Below are positions 1-8,300 of a stretch of 20,489 bases of DNA, piece by piece. Source of the stretch: Thermaerobacter marianensis (GTDB lineage: Bacteria > Bacillota > Sulfobacillia > DYIH01). The DNA lies in assembly GCA_020723785.1 (NCBI GenBank), contig DYIH01000007.1, positions 1-20,489 on the forward strand. The letters are read 5' to 3'. Under the pieces are notes generated by a model. It saw only the letters and a program-made list of their open reading frames with translations. It was not told the DNA's origin and did not search any database. A program made the translations under genes and the position numbers. Each line of letters starts with the position of its first letter. Position 1 is the stretch's first letter.

Positions 1-215
1 GATCATCAGTCATCGAAGACTCGGTATAAAAAATACCCGAACTACGGCTCTGGGGAGGCGCCCCCCTTCGGCCTCCGGTCCGGTTTGTGCGACAGGCTCC
101 ATACCGCGGCAGGATTTCAGCGGTCGAGGCAGAGGGCGCAACCGCCCATGCCGATGAGGGCTGCAGACTGGGGATGGTCGGGTCCATCGAACACATCTAC
201 GACGTGGTAAAAGCC
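1..215. other. gene-free leader upstream of the pilus operon
   Basis: No convincing coding frame is seen here. Two GC-rich hairpins are visible: GGAGGC near 53-58 facing GCCTCC near 69-74, and a longer one at 128-152 in which GGC/GCC and GGGCG/CGCCC pair around a CAAC loop. They lie upstream of the predicted operon promoter, so they would belong to an upstream transcript or act as DNA sites. I do not recognise a known riboswitch. Confidence 0.4.
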
Positions 216-250
216 TTGACACCCCGAATATGCATTCCATATAATGGAAT
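216..250 (+). promoter_or_regulatory. sigma-A promoter of the pilus operon with a palindrome over the -10 box
   Basis: TTGACA at 216-221 and TATAAT at 240-245 are separated by 18 bp, a near-consensus housekeeping promoter. The -10 box lies inside a perfect inverted repeat, ATTCCAT (234-240) and ATGGAAT (244-250) around ATA. Such an overlap is typical of a repressor site, although no cognate regulator can be named. Transcription would start near 252, just upstream of the first pilus gene. Confidence 0.75.
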
Positions 251-278
251 CACTAACTTACATATAATGGTGATAACA

Positions 279-941
279 TTGCGGGAATATCGCTTCCTGG
301 TGCTCGCCTGCGTCATCGGCCTCCTCACGGCCGTCGGTTTGTATAACTACCTGGGCATAATCCAGTCCCGCACCGAGGTTATCGTGGCAGCCCGCGACAT
401 CCCACCTCACACACCCATCCGGCCGGAAATGGTGCGTCAGGTCATGTATCCATCCGCCGCAGTGCACCCGGCGACCCTGTCACATCCGGAAGAGGCGGTC
501 GGCCGGTTCGCCGCCGCCCCCTTGTACCGTGGCGAACCGATCCTCCGCCCTAGACTCGTCGGGTCGGGACAGGGCACGGACGGCATCGCGCTGCCGGACG
601 GCGGGAGGCGGGCCATGTTCGTCCCTCTCGATCCCGGCCGCTACCCGGCAACCTTTCTCCGCCCGGGACAGGTGGTGGATATCGTCGCCTCGGTCCACGG
701 CCCCGGCGAAGCAGTCGGTCCGGCGCGCCAGATCCTGTCCGGGGTGCGCGTACTGAGCGTCATTACGGGAGAGGCGCGGGTTGGCGATGGCGGCGGTGTA
801 TCCGGCGCGGTTGTGGCCGTCGATATTTCCCAAGCCGAGAAGCTGGCGGATGCCCTGGACCGCGGGAGGGCGCATCTGCTGATCGCCGGCCGGGTTGAGG
901 AACCATCTCCCGCCTCGAAAAGCGGGGCGGCAGGGCAATGA
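279..941 (+). CDS. cpaB: Flp/Tad pilus assembly protein CpaB/RcpC (SAF domain)
   Basis: This gene encodes a periplasmic/cell-surface pilus assembly factor of the CpaB/RcpC family, about 220 aa. An N-terminal membrane segment (FLVLACVIGLLTAVGLYNYL) is followed by a SAF domain. The SAF hallmarks are VIVAARDIPPHTPI and the later PLYRGEPILRPRLV. An RcpC-like region comes next (AMFVPLDPG, FLRPGQVVDIVA). The start is uncertain: an in-frame ATG at 267 has no ribosome binding site, whereas the TTG at 279 follows GGTGAT by four bases and leaves a hydrophobic N-terminus. The 3' end overlaps the next start by ATGA (938-941), indicating translational coupling with the CpaE-like gene. Family assignment is firm; the exact start is not. 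Confidence 0.85.
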   Translation: MREYRFLVLACVIGLLTAVGLYNYLGIIQSRTEVIVAARDIPPHTPIRPEMVRQVMYPSAAVHPATLSHPEEAVGRFAAAPLYRGEPILRPRLVGSGQGTDGIALPDGGRRAMFVPLDPGRYPATFLRPGQVVDIVASVHGPGEAVGPARQILSGVRVLSVITGEARVGDGGGVSGAVVAVDISQAEKLADALDRGRAHLLIAGRVEEPSPASKSGAAGQ

Positions 942-2020
942 GCCGGGAGGAGCGGGGGATCGCCTCCGACGGTGACCTGGAAGCGATGCTCCTGGCCCTG
1001 GCCCGCCGAAAGATGCCGCCCGCGTTTCCGGGGAGCGATCCGGCGGCCGGCGACGACCTGACGGATGAAGCGCGTGAAGCGGCCTGGCGGCGGCGGGAGG
1101 CGTCCCCGCCGGCGTCCGGCCGGATCAGCGATTCCTCCGTTCCTGCCGTGCCCGGAGCGGGCCGGGTGGTCGCCCTCCTGGGCGCCAAGGGCGGCGCCGG
1201 CACCACCTTTCTGGCCGTTAACCTGGCGGCGGTTGCGGTGGCCGAAGGCCTTCGCGTGCTCCTGGTCGATCTCGCCTCGGGCGACGCGGCCGCCTACCTG
1301 GACCTGGAAGGCGATCCGCTGCCCCGCGGCGTCGGCGATCTGCCGGCGCTCGCCGGCGGCGACGATCCGGGGCCGCTCGTGAAGCGCTATGGTGGTTCGT
1401 CATTGGAATTCCTGCCGGCCCCGCCCGGGTCTTCAGGCAGGGCCTGCGCCGCCGGGATCGAGGCGCTGGTGGCCATGGTGAGGGATCGCTACGACCTGGT
1501 TTTCATCGACGCCGGATCCCGGCCGGATGCAGCCATGTGCCGGGCCGTGCGCTCGGTGGCTTCCCGGACGCTCGTGGTGACCACACCTGATGCGGGAGGC
1601 TTGCGTGGCGCCGGTTTGCTGATCAGCCGGCTCACGGAGGCCGGGTTGGGGGGCGGAGATGGTGTGGCCCTGATACTCAATCGGTTCGAACCGGGGGCCA
1701 CCGTGGCCGCCGGAGATTTTCACCGCTTCCTGGGATACGCTCCGTCCGCGATCATCCCCGAAGACCGGCGGCGGGTCGACGAGAGTCTCATGGCCGGACG
1801 GTGTTTGGTATTGGCACACCCCGAAGCGGCTTCGGCCAAGGCCATCCGGCATACGGCCGGCCTACTGTTACCGTGGGTTGCCACCGGTAGCGGGGGGCCG
1901 GGTGACAGGGGGCGGTGGGAGCGGTTGCGTTCCCGCTTGAACGGAAAGCATCTGAAAGCTTCGTTGGCCCGTTACGCAGCGTCCCTGACCAACCTGCCGG
2001 TTGGCGGGAGCGAGAAGTGA
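938..2020 (+). CDS. cpaE: CpaE/TadZ-type pilus localisation ATPase (MinD/ParA family)
   Basis: The product is a 360-aa protein with a roughly 75-residue low-complexity N-terminus, then a MinD/ParA-like ATPase domain. The deviant Walker A motif KGGAGTT is at residues 84-90 and a switch-like LLVDLASGD follows. A later DLVFIDAG matches the Walker B-like strand. Family members place Tad pilus machines in the cell and bind the assembly ATPase complex. The N-terminal receiver-like domain found in many CpaE proteins is not evident. The gene is coupled to the preceding cpaB by a 4-bp overlap and sits 17 bp ahead of the cpaF start, so all three belong to one operon. Confidence 0.8.
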   Translation: MSREERGIASDGDLEAMLLALARRKMPPAFPGSDPAAGDDLTDEAREAAWRRREASPPASGRISDSSVPAVPGAGRVVALLGAKGGAGTTFLAVNLAAVAVAEGLRVLLVDLASGDAAAYLDLEGDPLPRGVGDLPALAGGDDPGPLVKRYGGSSLEFLPAPPGSSGRACAAGIEALVAMVRDRYDLVFIDAGSRPDAAMCRAVRSVASRTLVVTTPDAGGLRGAGLLISRLTEAGLGGGDGVALILNRFEPGATVAAGDFHRFLGYAPSAIIPEDRRRVDESLMAGRCLVLAHPEAASAKAIRHTAGLLLPWVATGSGGPGDRGRWERLRSRLNGKHLKASLARYAASLTNLPVGGSEK

Positions 2021-2037
2021 GAGAGGAGGGATGGGGC

Positions 2038-2760
2038 ATGGCCGGGTGCGGACACCGTGAAGCGGTAGGACTCGGTCCCCTTGAGCCGTTGCTCCATGAC
2101 GACGAGGTGACCGAGGTGATGGTCAACGGTCCCTCCAGGATCTATGTGGAAAAGGGTGGCGTCGTGCGCCGGGTGGCGGCGGCTTTCAGGAGCGCGCGGG
2201 AACTCGAGGACGTCATTCAGCGGATCGTTGCTCCCCTTGGCCGGCGCATCGACCAGTCGGTGCCCTTTGTCGATGCCCGGCTTCCCGACGGGTCCCGGGT
2301 GCATGCCATCGTCCCGCCGCTGGCGGTGACCGGGCCGTACCTGACCATCCGCAAGTTTCGCCGGGACTTCTTGACGCCGGAGGCGCTGGTCGGGTCGGGT
2401 GTCTGCACCCCGGAGATGATGAGCTTTCTGGCCGAAGCCGTGCGGGCCCGCTGCAACCTCTTGGTCGCCGGCGGATCGGGGGCGGGAAAGACGACCACCG
2501 TCAACGCCCTGACCTGTTTCATAGGCGAAGGGGAGCGTCTGATCGCCATCGAGGACGCCGCCGAACTGCGCCTCCAACACGAGCATGCCCTGCGGCTGGA
2601 GGCCCGTCCGGCCAACCTGGAGGGGAAGGGTGAGGTGTCCATTCGCACCCTGCTCCGCAACGCCCTGCGGATGCGGCCGGACCGCCTGATCATCGGCGAG
2701 GTGCGCGGCGGCGAGGCCTTCGACCTGATCCAGGCCTTCAACACGGGTCAGCAGGGGTGA
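2038..2760 (+). pseudogene. cpaF: CpaF/TadA pilus assembly ATPase, truncated by the element
   Basis: This is the secretion ATPase that powers Tad/Flp pilus assembly. The start ATG follows GAGGAGGG by seven bases. The N-terminal all-alpha/beta domain is present, then Walker A GGSGAGKTT (residues 145-153) and Walker B region LIIGEVRGGEAFDLIQAFNTG near residues 218-237. The frame ends at NTGQQG-stop after 240 aa. Family members continue with the NTGHxGSxxTxHAN His-box and about 130 further residues, which are absent. Truncation exactly inside this motif, followed by unrelated mobile-element genes, shows that the gene has been split by insertion. Its 3' part should lie beyond the right end of the element. 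The truncated protein would lack catalytic and hexamer residues and is unlikely to work. Confidence 0.85.
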
Positions 2761-2790
2761 ACATAAAAGCATTACACCTGAAGCATTAAG
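2745..2790. other. candidate left attachment site (attL) with short direct repeats
   Basis: Homology to CpaF stops at about 2757, within the sequence encoding NTGQQG, so the crossover must fall at or just before this point. Just inside the element, AAGCATTA occurs twice in direct orientation at 2767-2774 and 2781-2788, 14 bp apart; the second copy overlaps the stop codon of the leftward metallopeptidase gene. Repeats of this size next to an att core can be recombinase arm sites, but that role is inferred. The core cannot be delimited without the right junction. Confidence 0.55.
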
Positions 2791-3196
2791 CTGTCAGCCC
2801 CAGCACATTCAGCCGGACTGTTACAGCATCCACTGACACCCCCAAAGCATCCGCGATTTTGTACCTGTCCTTCCCCTTCGCCACCAGCACCTTAATCACA
2901 TCCGCTGGCATCAGCAGCGCCGCCGCGAAACGGTCAGCCCGCCACTCTTCAGGACCGCAGTAGAAGTGGCCGATCTCATGGGCTAAAGTGAATCGGCGGC
3001 GGCGGATGGAGTGCCCGGCATTCAAGGCAACATAGCGCTTCCCGTTTATTTTAATTGAAACGCCGCTGCATTCGTCCGGGAGAGGCCACAACTCGATCTG
3101 CAGACCGAGCCTGTCCAGCAGCCAGGGTAAAATAAGATGCGGCGGATTGCAGGGATATTCCAAATGAAGGATGTTTGCGATTATCTCCGGAGGCAC
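2786..3196 (-). CDS. ImmA/IrrE-type metallopeptidase
   Basis: This 136-aa protein carries the zinc protease signature HEIGH at residues 73-77 within FTLAHEIGHFYCG, followed by the EWRADRFAAALLMP helix that supplies the third ligand in the ImmA/IrrE family. In ICEBs1 and related elements, ImmA cleaves the element's Xre-type repressor after DNA damage or cell signalling and so triggers excision. The start is GTG, eight bases after an AGGTGA ribosome binding site. It lies 11 bp downstream of the Xre gene on the same strand, the usual repressor-protease operon. The C-terminal part after the helix (ADALGVSVDAVTVRLNVLG) resembles a small helix-turn-helix. The exact substrate is inferred from the neighbour. 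Confidence 0.85.
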   Translation of the reverse strand: MPPEIIANILHLEYPCNPPHLILPWLLDRLGLQIELWPLPDECSGVSIKINGKRYVALNAGHSIRRRRFTLAHEIGHFYCGPEEWRADRFAAALLMPADVIKVLVAKGKDRYKIADALGVSVDAVTVRLNVLGLTA

Positions 3197-3207
3197 TGCC
3201 CGATCAC

Positions 3208-3603
3208 CTAATCATTGTTATCGGCAGTGCCGTCCTTCTCTTTAGAAAGGAGGTAATCAGCAAAATCGCGAAGAGACCGGATCGTTTCCTCACTCAGTTT
3301 GCCTCGCGGAGACAATATTTGAACAACCGTTCCATCTGAGGCCGCGAACTGCGCTTTTGCCGGAAGCGTCGGTTCCGGCAGAGCGAAAAAGTAATCCCGT
3401 GTGAGATCGAACTTCTCACAGAGTTTGTCGATCATTTCAAACGTCGGATTCCGGACTCCTGATTCGATCATGGAGATGTACCGGCCGGCTGTGTCAGGCG
3501 AAAAACCGAGCAGTTCGCCGAACTCGTGCTGGGTCATGTGCTTTTCCATCCGCAGGCGCCGCATGTTATACCGTACCACATCAACCGACCTGTCTTTGTC
3601 CAT
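3208..3603 (-). CDS. Xre/ImmR-family repressor
   Basis: A 131-aa regulator with an N-terminal Xre helix-turn-helix (MTQHEFGELLGFSPDTAGRY, then the ISMIESGVRNPTFEMIDKL helix) covering roughly residues 11-66. The C-terminal part ends in a helix, SEETIRSLRDFADYLL. I prefer the ATG at 3601-3603 because GGAGGGG stands seven bases ahead of it; a further in-frame ATG at 3616-3618 overlaps that ribosome binding site. The gene precedes the ImmA-like protease and is divergent from the strong promoter at 3685-3713, the typical arrangement of an element immunity repressor. CACAGTGA-type sequence occurs both in its own leader (reverse strand, 3620-3627) and just after the -10 box of that promoter, a candidate operator. 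Confidence 0.85.
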   Translation of the reverse strand: MDKDRSVDVVRYNMRRLRMEKHMTQHEFGELLGFSPDTAGRYISMIESGVRNPTFEMIDKLCEKFDLTRDYFFALPEPTLPAKAQFAASDGTVVQILSPRGKLSEETIRSLRDFADYLLSKEKDGTADNND

Positions 3604-3684
3604 GCGTATCCCCTCCATCTCACTGTGTCAAAATGATTCCCTGAAGTCAAACCAACAATACGATGCCGTCATGCACAACGATGA

Positions 3685-3726
3685 TTGACACAAGACAAAC
3701 AATATGTTATAATGCACACAGTGACA
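3685..3726 (+). promoter_or_regulatory. promoter P1 of the early operon, putative operator overlap
   Basis: TTGACA (3685-3690), 17 bp, TATAAT (3708-3713) is a perfect consensus promoter reading right toward the 3780 gene. The -35 and spacer include AAGACAAACAAnATG, shared with the promoter at 9134. The sequence after the -10 (CACAGTGAC) is shared with the promoter at 12534. A consensus promoter this strong next to a divergent Xre gene is normally held in check by the repressor. Confidence 0.85.
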
Positions 3727-3779
3727 AAGCGCAAGACCGCAAGAAGGCAAGAAGGCAGAAAATGAAAGGAGAATACAGG

Positions 3780-4463
3780 ATGAGCGAGACAAGCAAAACG
3801 ACCGAGAGCATGGAACTGATGGCAGCGCCGAGCATCGAGCAGTTGGTAGAAGAGCAGGGGTGGGGCCTCATTCCCGGCGCCTCTCTCGACAAGAACGGCC
3901 AGGGCTTCATTGTCAAGAACACCGAAGAACTGCTGCCGGAAATTACCGGCAGCCTCATCAACTTCCACTTCACCCGCAGCAACTGGAACCAGGAATCCGG
4001 AGAACTAGATTGCTACAGCCGCGACGGCAAGACCGGAACTGTCACGGCCACAGGCGAGATGCGTCCGTGCGCTGGTTGCCCGTTCCTCAAGGACGGCTGC
4101 AAACTCCGAAGCGTCCTGACCGTCATGCCAGACGACGCCTACTTGCCGATCCGGCTCTTCCTGCCAACCGCCAGCACCTTCCGGGCCAAAGGTGTGCTGC
4201 AAACCATGCTCGCCCGGTTCGGGCCGAAAATGCATCTGAAACGGGTGCGCATCGGCTCCAAGACTGAGCAGAAGGGACCGAACAAGTACGCGGTCATCGC
4301 CATCACCCCCATCGAAGGGGAGGCGGATGCCGAAAGCGTCAGCCGGGCGTTCTACGTCCTGCAACTGCTTAAAAATCGGACGGAGCACGCCCAGGAATTC
4401 ATCGAGACTGACGCCCACGACGACGCCGACACCGACACCGTAAGCGGTCACGACGCCGCCTAA
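3780..4463 (+). CDS. conserved phage/element protein with a CxxCPFxxxxC motif
   Basis: A 227-aa protein of no certain function. The start ATG follows AAAGGAG by nine bases; an upstream in-frame ATG precedes the promoter and is rejected. The centre has a cysteine cluster, PCAGCPFLKDGCK, and downstream the phrase LPIRLFLPTAS, then a basic strand-rich stretch (KMHLKRVRIGSKTEQKGP). The C-terminus is an acidic Asp/Ala/His-rich tail (DAHDDADTDTV). This layout recalls phage proteins annotated as recombination-directionality-factor-like or single-strand-binding-like, where a Cys cluster sits before a beta-rich core. It is the first gene after the repressor-controlled promoter, a position that fits an early DNA-binding or excision role. 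The assignment is tentative. Confidence 0.7.
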   Translation: MSETSKTTESMELMAAPSIEQLVEEQGWGLIPGASLDKNGQGFIVKNTEELLPEITGSLINFHFTRSNWNQESGELDCYSRDGKTGTVTATGEMRPCAGCPFLKDGCKLRSVLTVMPDDAYLPIRLFLPTASTFRAKGVLQTMLARFGPKMHLKRVRIGSKTEQKGPNKYAVIAITPIEGEADAESVSRAFYVLQLLKNRTEHAQEFIETDAHDDADTDTVSGHDAA

Positions 4464-4469
4464 CAAAGA

Positions 4470-4660
4470 GCAGGGCCTCCGGCCCTGCCTGCAGCGCCGT
4501 CCTTCACCGCCCGGCCCAATGGAGGGCGGCGCAGCAGGGAGTGCCGGAGCCGACAAAGGCACTCCATTCCGGGCGGAAGAACCGTCCTGGCTTGCACCCG
4601 ACGGGTACGCCAGGGCGAGGCGGTCCCCAGCCGATGATCCGGCCTGAACCACAGGCCGGG
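4470..4660 (+). ncRNA. candidate structured RNA: five consecutive strong hairpins
   Basis: Five stems follow one another between coding regions: GCAGGGCC 4470-4477 with 4481-4488; CCGCCC 4507-4512 with 4524-4529; GGAGTGCC 4538-4545 with 4558-4565; CCTGGC 4586-4591 with 4609-4614, containing an inner ACCC/GGGT; and CCGGCCTG 4639-4646 with 4652-4659. ACCG (4581-4584) and CGGT (4621-4624) can close a larger helix around the fourth. All arms are perfect. There is no credible reading frame and no U-run, so they are not simple terminators. I do not recognise the family; it could be a regulatory RNA or a structured DNA site such as an origin. Confidence 0.55.
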
Positions 4661-4750
4661 GGAAAGAGGTATGGCGCCGCGTGACACCCCCGGCAGCCGC
4701 CAGCGGACGGACAGGAGTTCGTCTGTTTACCTGAGCAGTTTATGGCGGCT

Positions 4751-4845
4751 GGAAACTCCGTCAGACGGGCGGAGCTATGCCTTCAGACGGAACGGAAATT
4801 CCGTCAGACGGGCGGAGCTATGTCCGGAAACGGAAATTCTGTCAC
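4751..4845 (+). repeat. 29-bp direct repeats (two plus a degenerate third)
   Basis: Positions 4751-4779 and 4794-4822 are identical except one base; each starts GGAAAyTCCGTCAG and ends GGGCGGAGCTATG. They are separated by 14 bp that itself carries TTCAGACGG. A third partial copy, GGAAATTCTGTCAC, begins at 4832. Each full copy contains the palindrome CCGTCAGACGG. The 43-bp period is not a multiple of three, arguing against coding. Related single sites occur at 11424 and 20299, so this may be an element-wide protein binding site. Confidence 0.75.
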
Positions 4846-4893
4846 GATTTTATTGTTTTTGCTGCAACGAAACTAAAAAGGCCGGTGTTTGCA

Positions 4894-5334
4894 ATGCCTC
4901 TCCCACGCCAAATCAAAGCCGCTGCCCGTGTCTTGCTGTACGATCAGGCCGTGGTGACCCAAGTTGAAATCCGCCGCAAAATCCAGACAATCTTCGGGGA
5001 ACGAGGATTAGACACGCTGGAAACCGCTCTGGGGGCAATGATCCGCAGCCACCGCATCAGCGAGAAGCAACCCGTAAGCAGGCGCGGCAGTCTGTTGTTT
5101 GCCCCGGACACCCCTCTGCGATTGCACTGGCGTGCCAGGGAAGAAGCGCTTTACCCCAAGGCCAAACCCAAACAGACGGTACAAAAACCCCTGTTTTCCG
5201 CAGCAGAGCGCCGAGAAATAGCCCGCACGGAACGAGCCTACTACCGCGCCAGAGAGCGGGCACGCAAGAAAGCTGCGGGGACCTATCGGAAGCCGGGGCG
5301 ACCCAGGAAAGCCTCCAGCGCCGCTCCAGTCTGA
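4894..5334 (+). CDS. small basic protein with C-terminal AT-hook
   Basis: The probable 146-aa product begins MPLPRQIKAAARVLL. An N-terminal helical region (QVEIRRKIQTIFGERGLDTLETALGAMI) looks like a winged-helix or small DNA-binding fold, and the C-terminal third is strongly basic, with a helix ERREIARTERAYYRARERAR followed by KPGRPRK, an AT-hook-like GRP core. Start choice is uncertain: no good ribosome binding site precedes the ATG at 4894, and the frame stays open upstream to 4777 through the repeat region. It lies directly before the primase-helicase and after the 29-bp repeats, a position consistent with a replication accessory or regulatory DNA binder. No family is recognised. Confidence 0.6.
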   Translation: MPLPRQIKAAARVLLYDQAVVTQVEIRRKIQTIFGERGLDTLETALGAMIRSHRISEKQPVSRRGSLLFAPDTPLRLHWRAREEALYPKAKPKQTVQKPLFSAAERREIARTERAYYRARERARKKAAGTYRKPGRPRKASSAAPV

Positions 5335-5388
5335 TAACTGTGTCAATCCAAATAGATGGCCCGCCTGCCACGAAACGAGGTGAATGCA

Positions 5389-8300
5389 ATGGCGGTTCAA
5401 TCTGTCACACCCAATTTTGACCCTATCCTGGCCGCTGTGCGCCTTCTGGCGCCTCACCTGGAGGATCAGAGCGGCATCGTCGAACTCCGCATTCCCAACG
5501 CGGGCCGGAACGGGACCATCGCTGGGTATTTCACCAGCGCCGAAGCCCTGGCACGCGCCGCCTCCCTTCTGGACGGCCGGGTGCCGGCCATCTACATCAC
5601 GCTGAACGCGGTCAACCGCAATCTGCTGGCCCGCGCCGCCAACAAAACCGTCATTCACGCCAAGACCACAGCGGGAGACGGAGACATTCTCCGGCGCATC
5701 TGGCTGCCGCTGGACTTTGACCCCAAACGCCCGTCAGGCGTGTCGTCCACCGATGCCGAGCATGAGGTGGCCTTGGCGCGGGCCAGGGAGGTTGCCGAAT
5801 GGCTGGCCGGCCTGGGATTCCCGGAGCCGGTTCTGGCCGACAGCGGCAACGGGGCGCATCTGCTGTACCGCATCGATCTGCCTAACACCCCGGCGGCCAC
5901 CGATCTGATCCGGCGCTGCATCGAGGCTGTCCGCTTCCGGTTCTCGGACGAGGCGGTAGACATCGACCGCAAAATCTTTAATGCGGCCCGCATCTGGAAG
6001 CTGTACGGCACGCTGTCATGCAAAGGCGACAGCCTGCCCGAACGCCCCCACCGCCGGGCGCGAATCCTTTCAGTGCCGGCCCGCCTGGCAGTGTTGTCTG
6101 AACAAACCCTGCGCACTCTGGCCGCCGCCCTGCCCGAACCGCAGGACGACAAGGCGGAGGCTGGACAGGGTGCGGCGGGCCGGAAATTCGACGTTGAAGC
6201 ATGGCTTGTGGAACATAACGTGGAGGTCCGCCGCAGTTCACCTTACGGAGACGGCCGCCGCTGGATTCTTGCCGCCTGCCCCTGGAACGGCCACACCGAC
6301 AACAGCATGTTTATCATCCAGCACGCCAACGGGGCTATCGCCGCCGGGTGCAGCCATAACTCTTGCGCAGGAAAGAAGTGGCACGACCTCCGAGACGCCA
6401 TCGAAGGCCCCGGCTGGCGCGAGAAGGCCAAAGAAGCGCAGATTGCGGCCCGCCAGGCCCAGGTGGAAGAAGCCCGCAAGGTGCTGGAGAGCCTGGCCGA
6501 AAAAGCCAAGGCCGACCCCGGCAGCGTGTTTGAGCCGGCAGTAATCGGCGCCCTGGCGGTGCTGCAGGTATATTCTCCGGGCGACTACGGCCGGGTGCTT
6601 ACCGGCCTGCGCGGTGCAGGGAAACTGGAATTCGGGCAGCTAAAGCGGGCAGTGGCTGCTGAAGCCGCCAAACTTCAGCGGGGGCGCCTGCGCGTCGTCG
6701 AACCGGATGAACCGGAAGAGCGGCCGTCCCTGGCCGTCATCCTGCCGGATGCCCCGCACGCCGACCAGATCATCCCGTCACGCCATTCTGCCTGGGGGCT
6801 GTCGGAGCGAGGCGTGACCAAATTCGGGGGCTTTAAGGACACAGGAGAGCAGGACTCCATCACCGTTACCACCTACCCGATATACATCAGCCACCGGCTG
6901 GAACCCATCGGCGGATATGACGAACCGATCCGCTACCGCATCCAGTGGAGGGATCGCAGCGGGCGCTGGCGCAGCGCGGCGGTGCAGGCATCGCAACTGC
7001 TGGACAAGCGCGGCATCGTGAAGCTGGCTGACCACGGGCTGCCGGTGTCCAGCAGCAACGCAGCCGAGCTTGTGGCCTGGCTGGCCCACATCGCCGAGAC
7101 CTGGACGGTCATCACCGAGGCGGTGGCCTCCAGGAACGGCTGGAGCGGCCGCGGCCTGGACACCTTTCTCCTGGGCGGCCGGGCGTTCCGGGCAGACGGT
7201 GCGTCGGACGGCATTCAATTGCTGCACGCCCAGCAGGCCACAGAAGAGCGGCTGCGGGCCTTCGTGCCGGCCGGCGACGAGGCCCTGCAGATCGCCGCCC
7301 TGCGCGAAGCCGCAGAGCAATTCCCACGGCTGTGGTGCGTGTACGCTGCGGTGGCCGCCTCGCCCCTGTGGCGGTGGGCGAAGCAAGCTGGGTTGGTAGA
7401 CCTGCGAGGCATCATCTTCGAGATTGCCTCCCACGCCAGCGGCCGGGGCAAAAGCGTTGCCGTTGAAGCAGGGCTATCTCTTCTAGGCAACCCGGACGCG
7501 CTGAAGTTCCCCGCCAACACCACGACAACCGGTCTGGAAGTGTTATGCGGAACGTTTGCCGACACGGCTATCGGCCTTGAGGACTACCAGGCGTCCCGGC
7601 ACATGACCAAGGCCGAAGCGGCATTGGAACTGGCGCACCTGATCGGTGACGGCCAGCCGCGGAATCGCGCCAATGTGCATCTGCAAGTCCGAGGGCTTCC
7701 GCCCTTTCACATTACCTTGCTGGTGGCGTCAGAACAATCTCTGCTCTCGCTGGCGGACACCACAGAAGGCATAAAGCACCGCATCTACAGCATCACTCCG
7801 CCGTTCGGCGAACAGCAGGACATGCAGGCCAGGGTTGTGGGTGAGCGCCTGCGCCAGACGGTGGCGGCGAACCACGGGTGGGCGGCGCAAAAATACCTGC
7901 CCGCCGTGGTCCGGGCGTTGTCCGCAGCCGAGAGCCGCGCTGTCCTGCAGGAGGAAGTGAAGGCTTTCGCCGCCGGGCTGAACGCGATGCTGGATGAAGG
8001 GGACAACAGCCTGTACCACCGGGCAACGCCGGTCATCGGCGTTATGCAGGCGGCCCTCAAACTTCTCCTGACCAGCGCGTTCGGCTGCGCAGAAGAAGAC
8101 GCCCGGCGCATCGCCCAGGAGGCGGGGACAACAATGCTCCAGGAGCATATGACGCGGGCGCCGGCGGTGCCCCTGGCCCAGCGCATCCTGAACCGGCTGG
8201 CGTCGGTGTTTGCATCCGAAACAAGCCGTTTCGTCAACAACGAGCCTGGCCGGAACGAGGCGGAGGAGGCCGAAGACCTGCCCGCGCCTAGGCGGCCGGC

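Noticed and set aside
121..210. Cyclic-di-GMP (GEMM) riboswitch upstream of the pilus operon
   Set aside because: The GGGACGCAAAGCC-type half is absent and the segment lies upstream of the predicted promoter, so it would not be in the operon mRNA.
4751..4845. CRISPR array
   Set aside because: Only two full repeats, a 14-bp spacer and no cas genes; the Cas4-like protein at 18202 stands alone.
4671..4967. 98-codon frame across the 29-bp repeats
   Set aside because: The 43-bp repeat period breaks the reading frame between copies, and the product has no motif; overlaps a better candidate in another frame.
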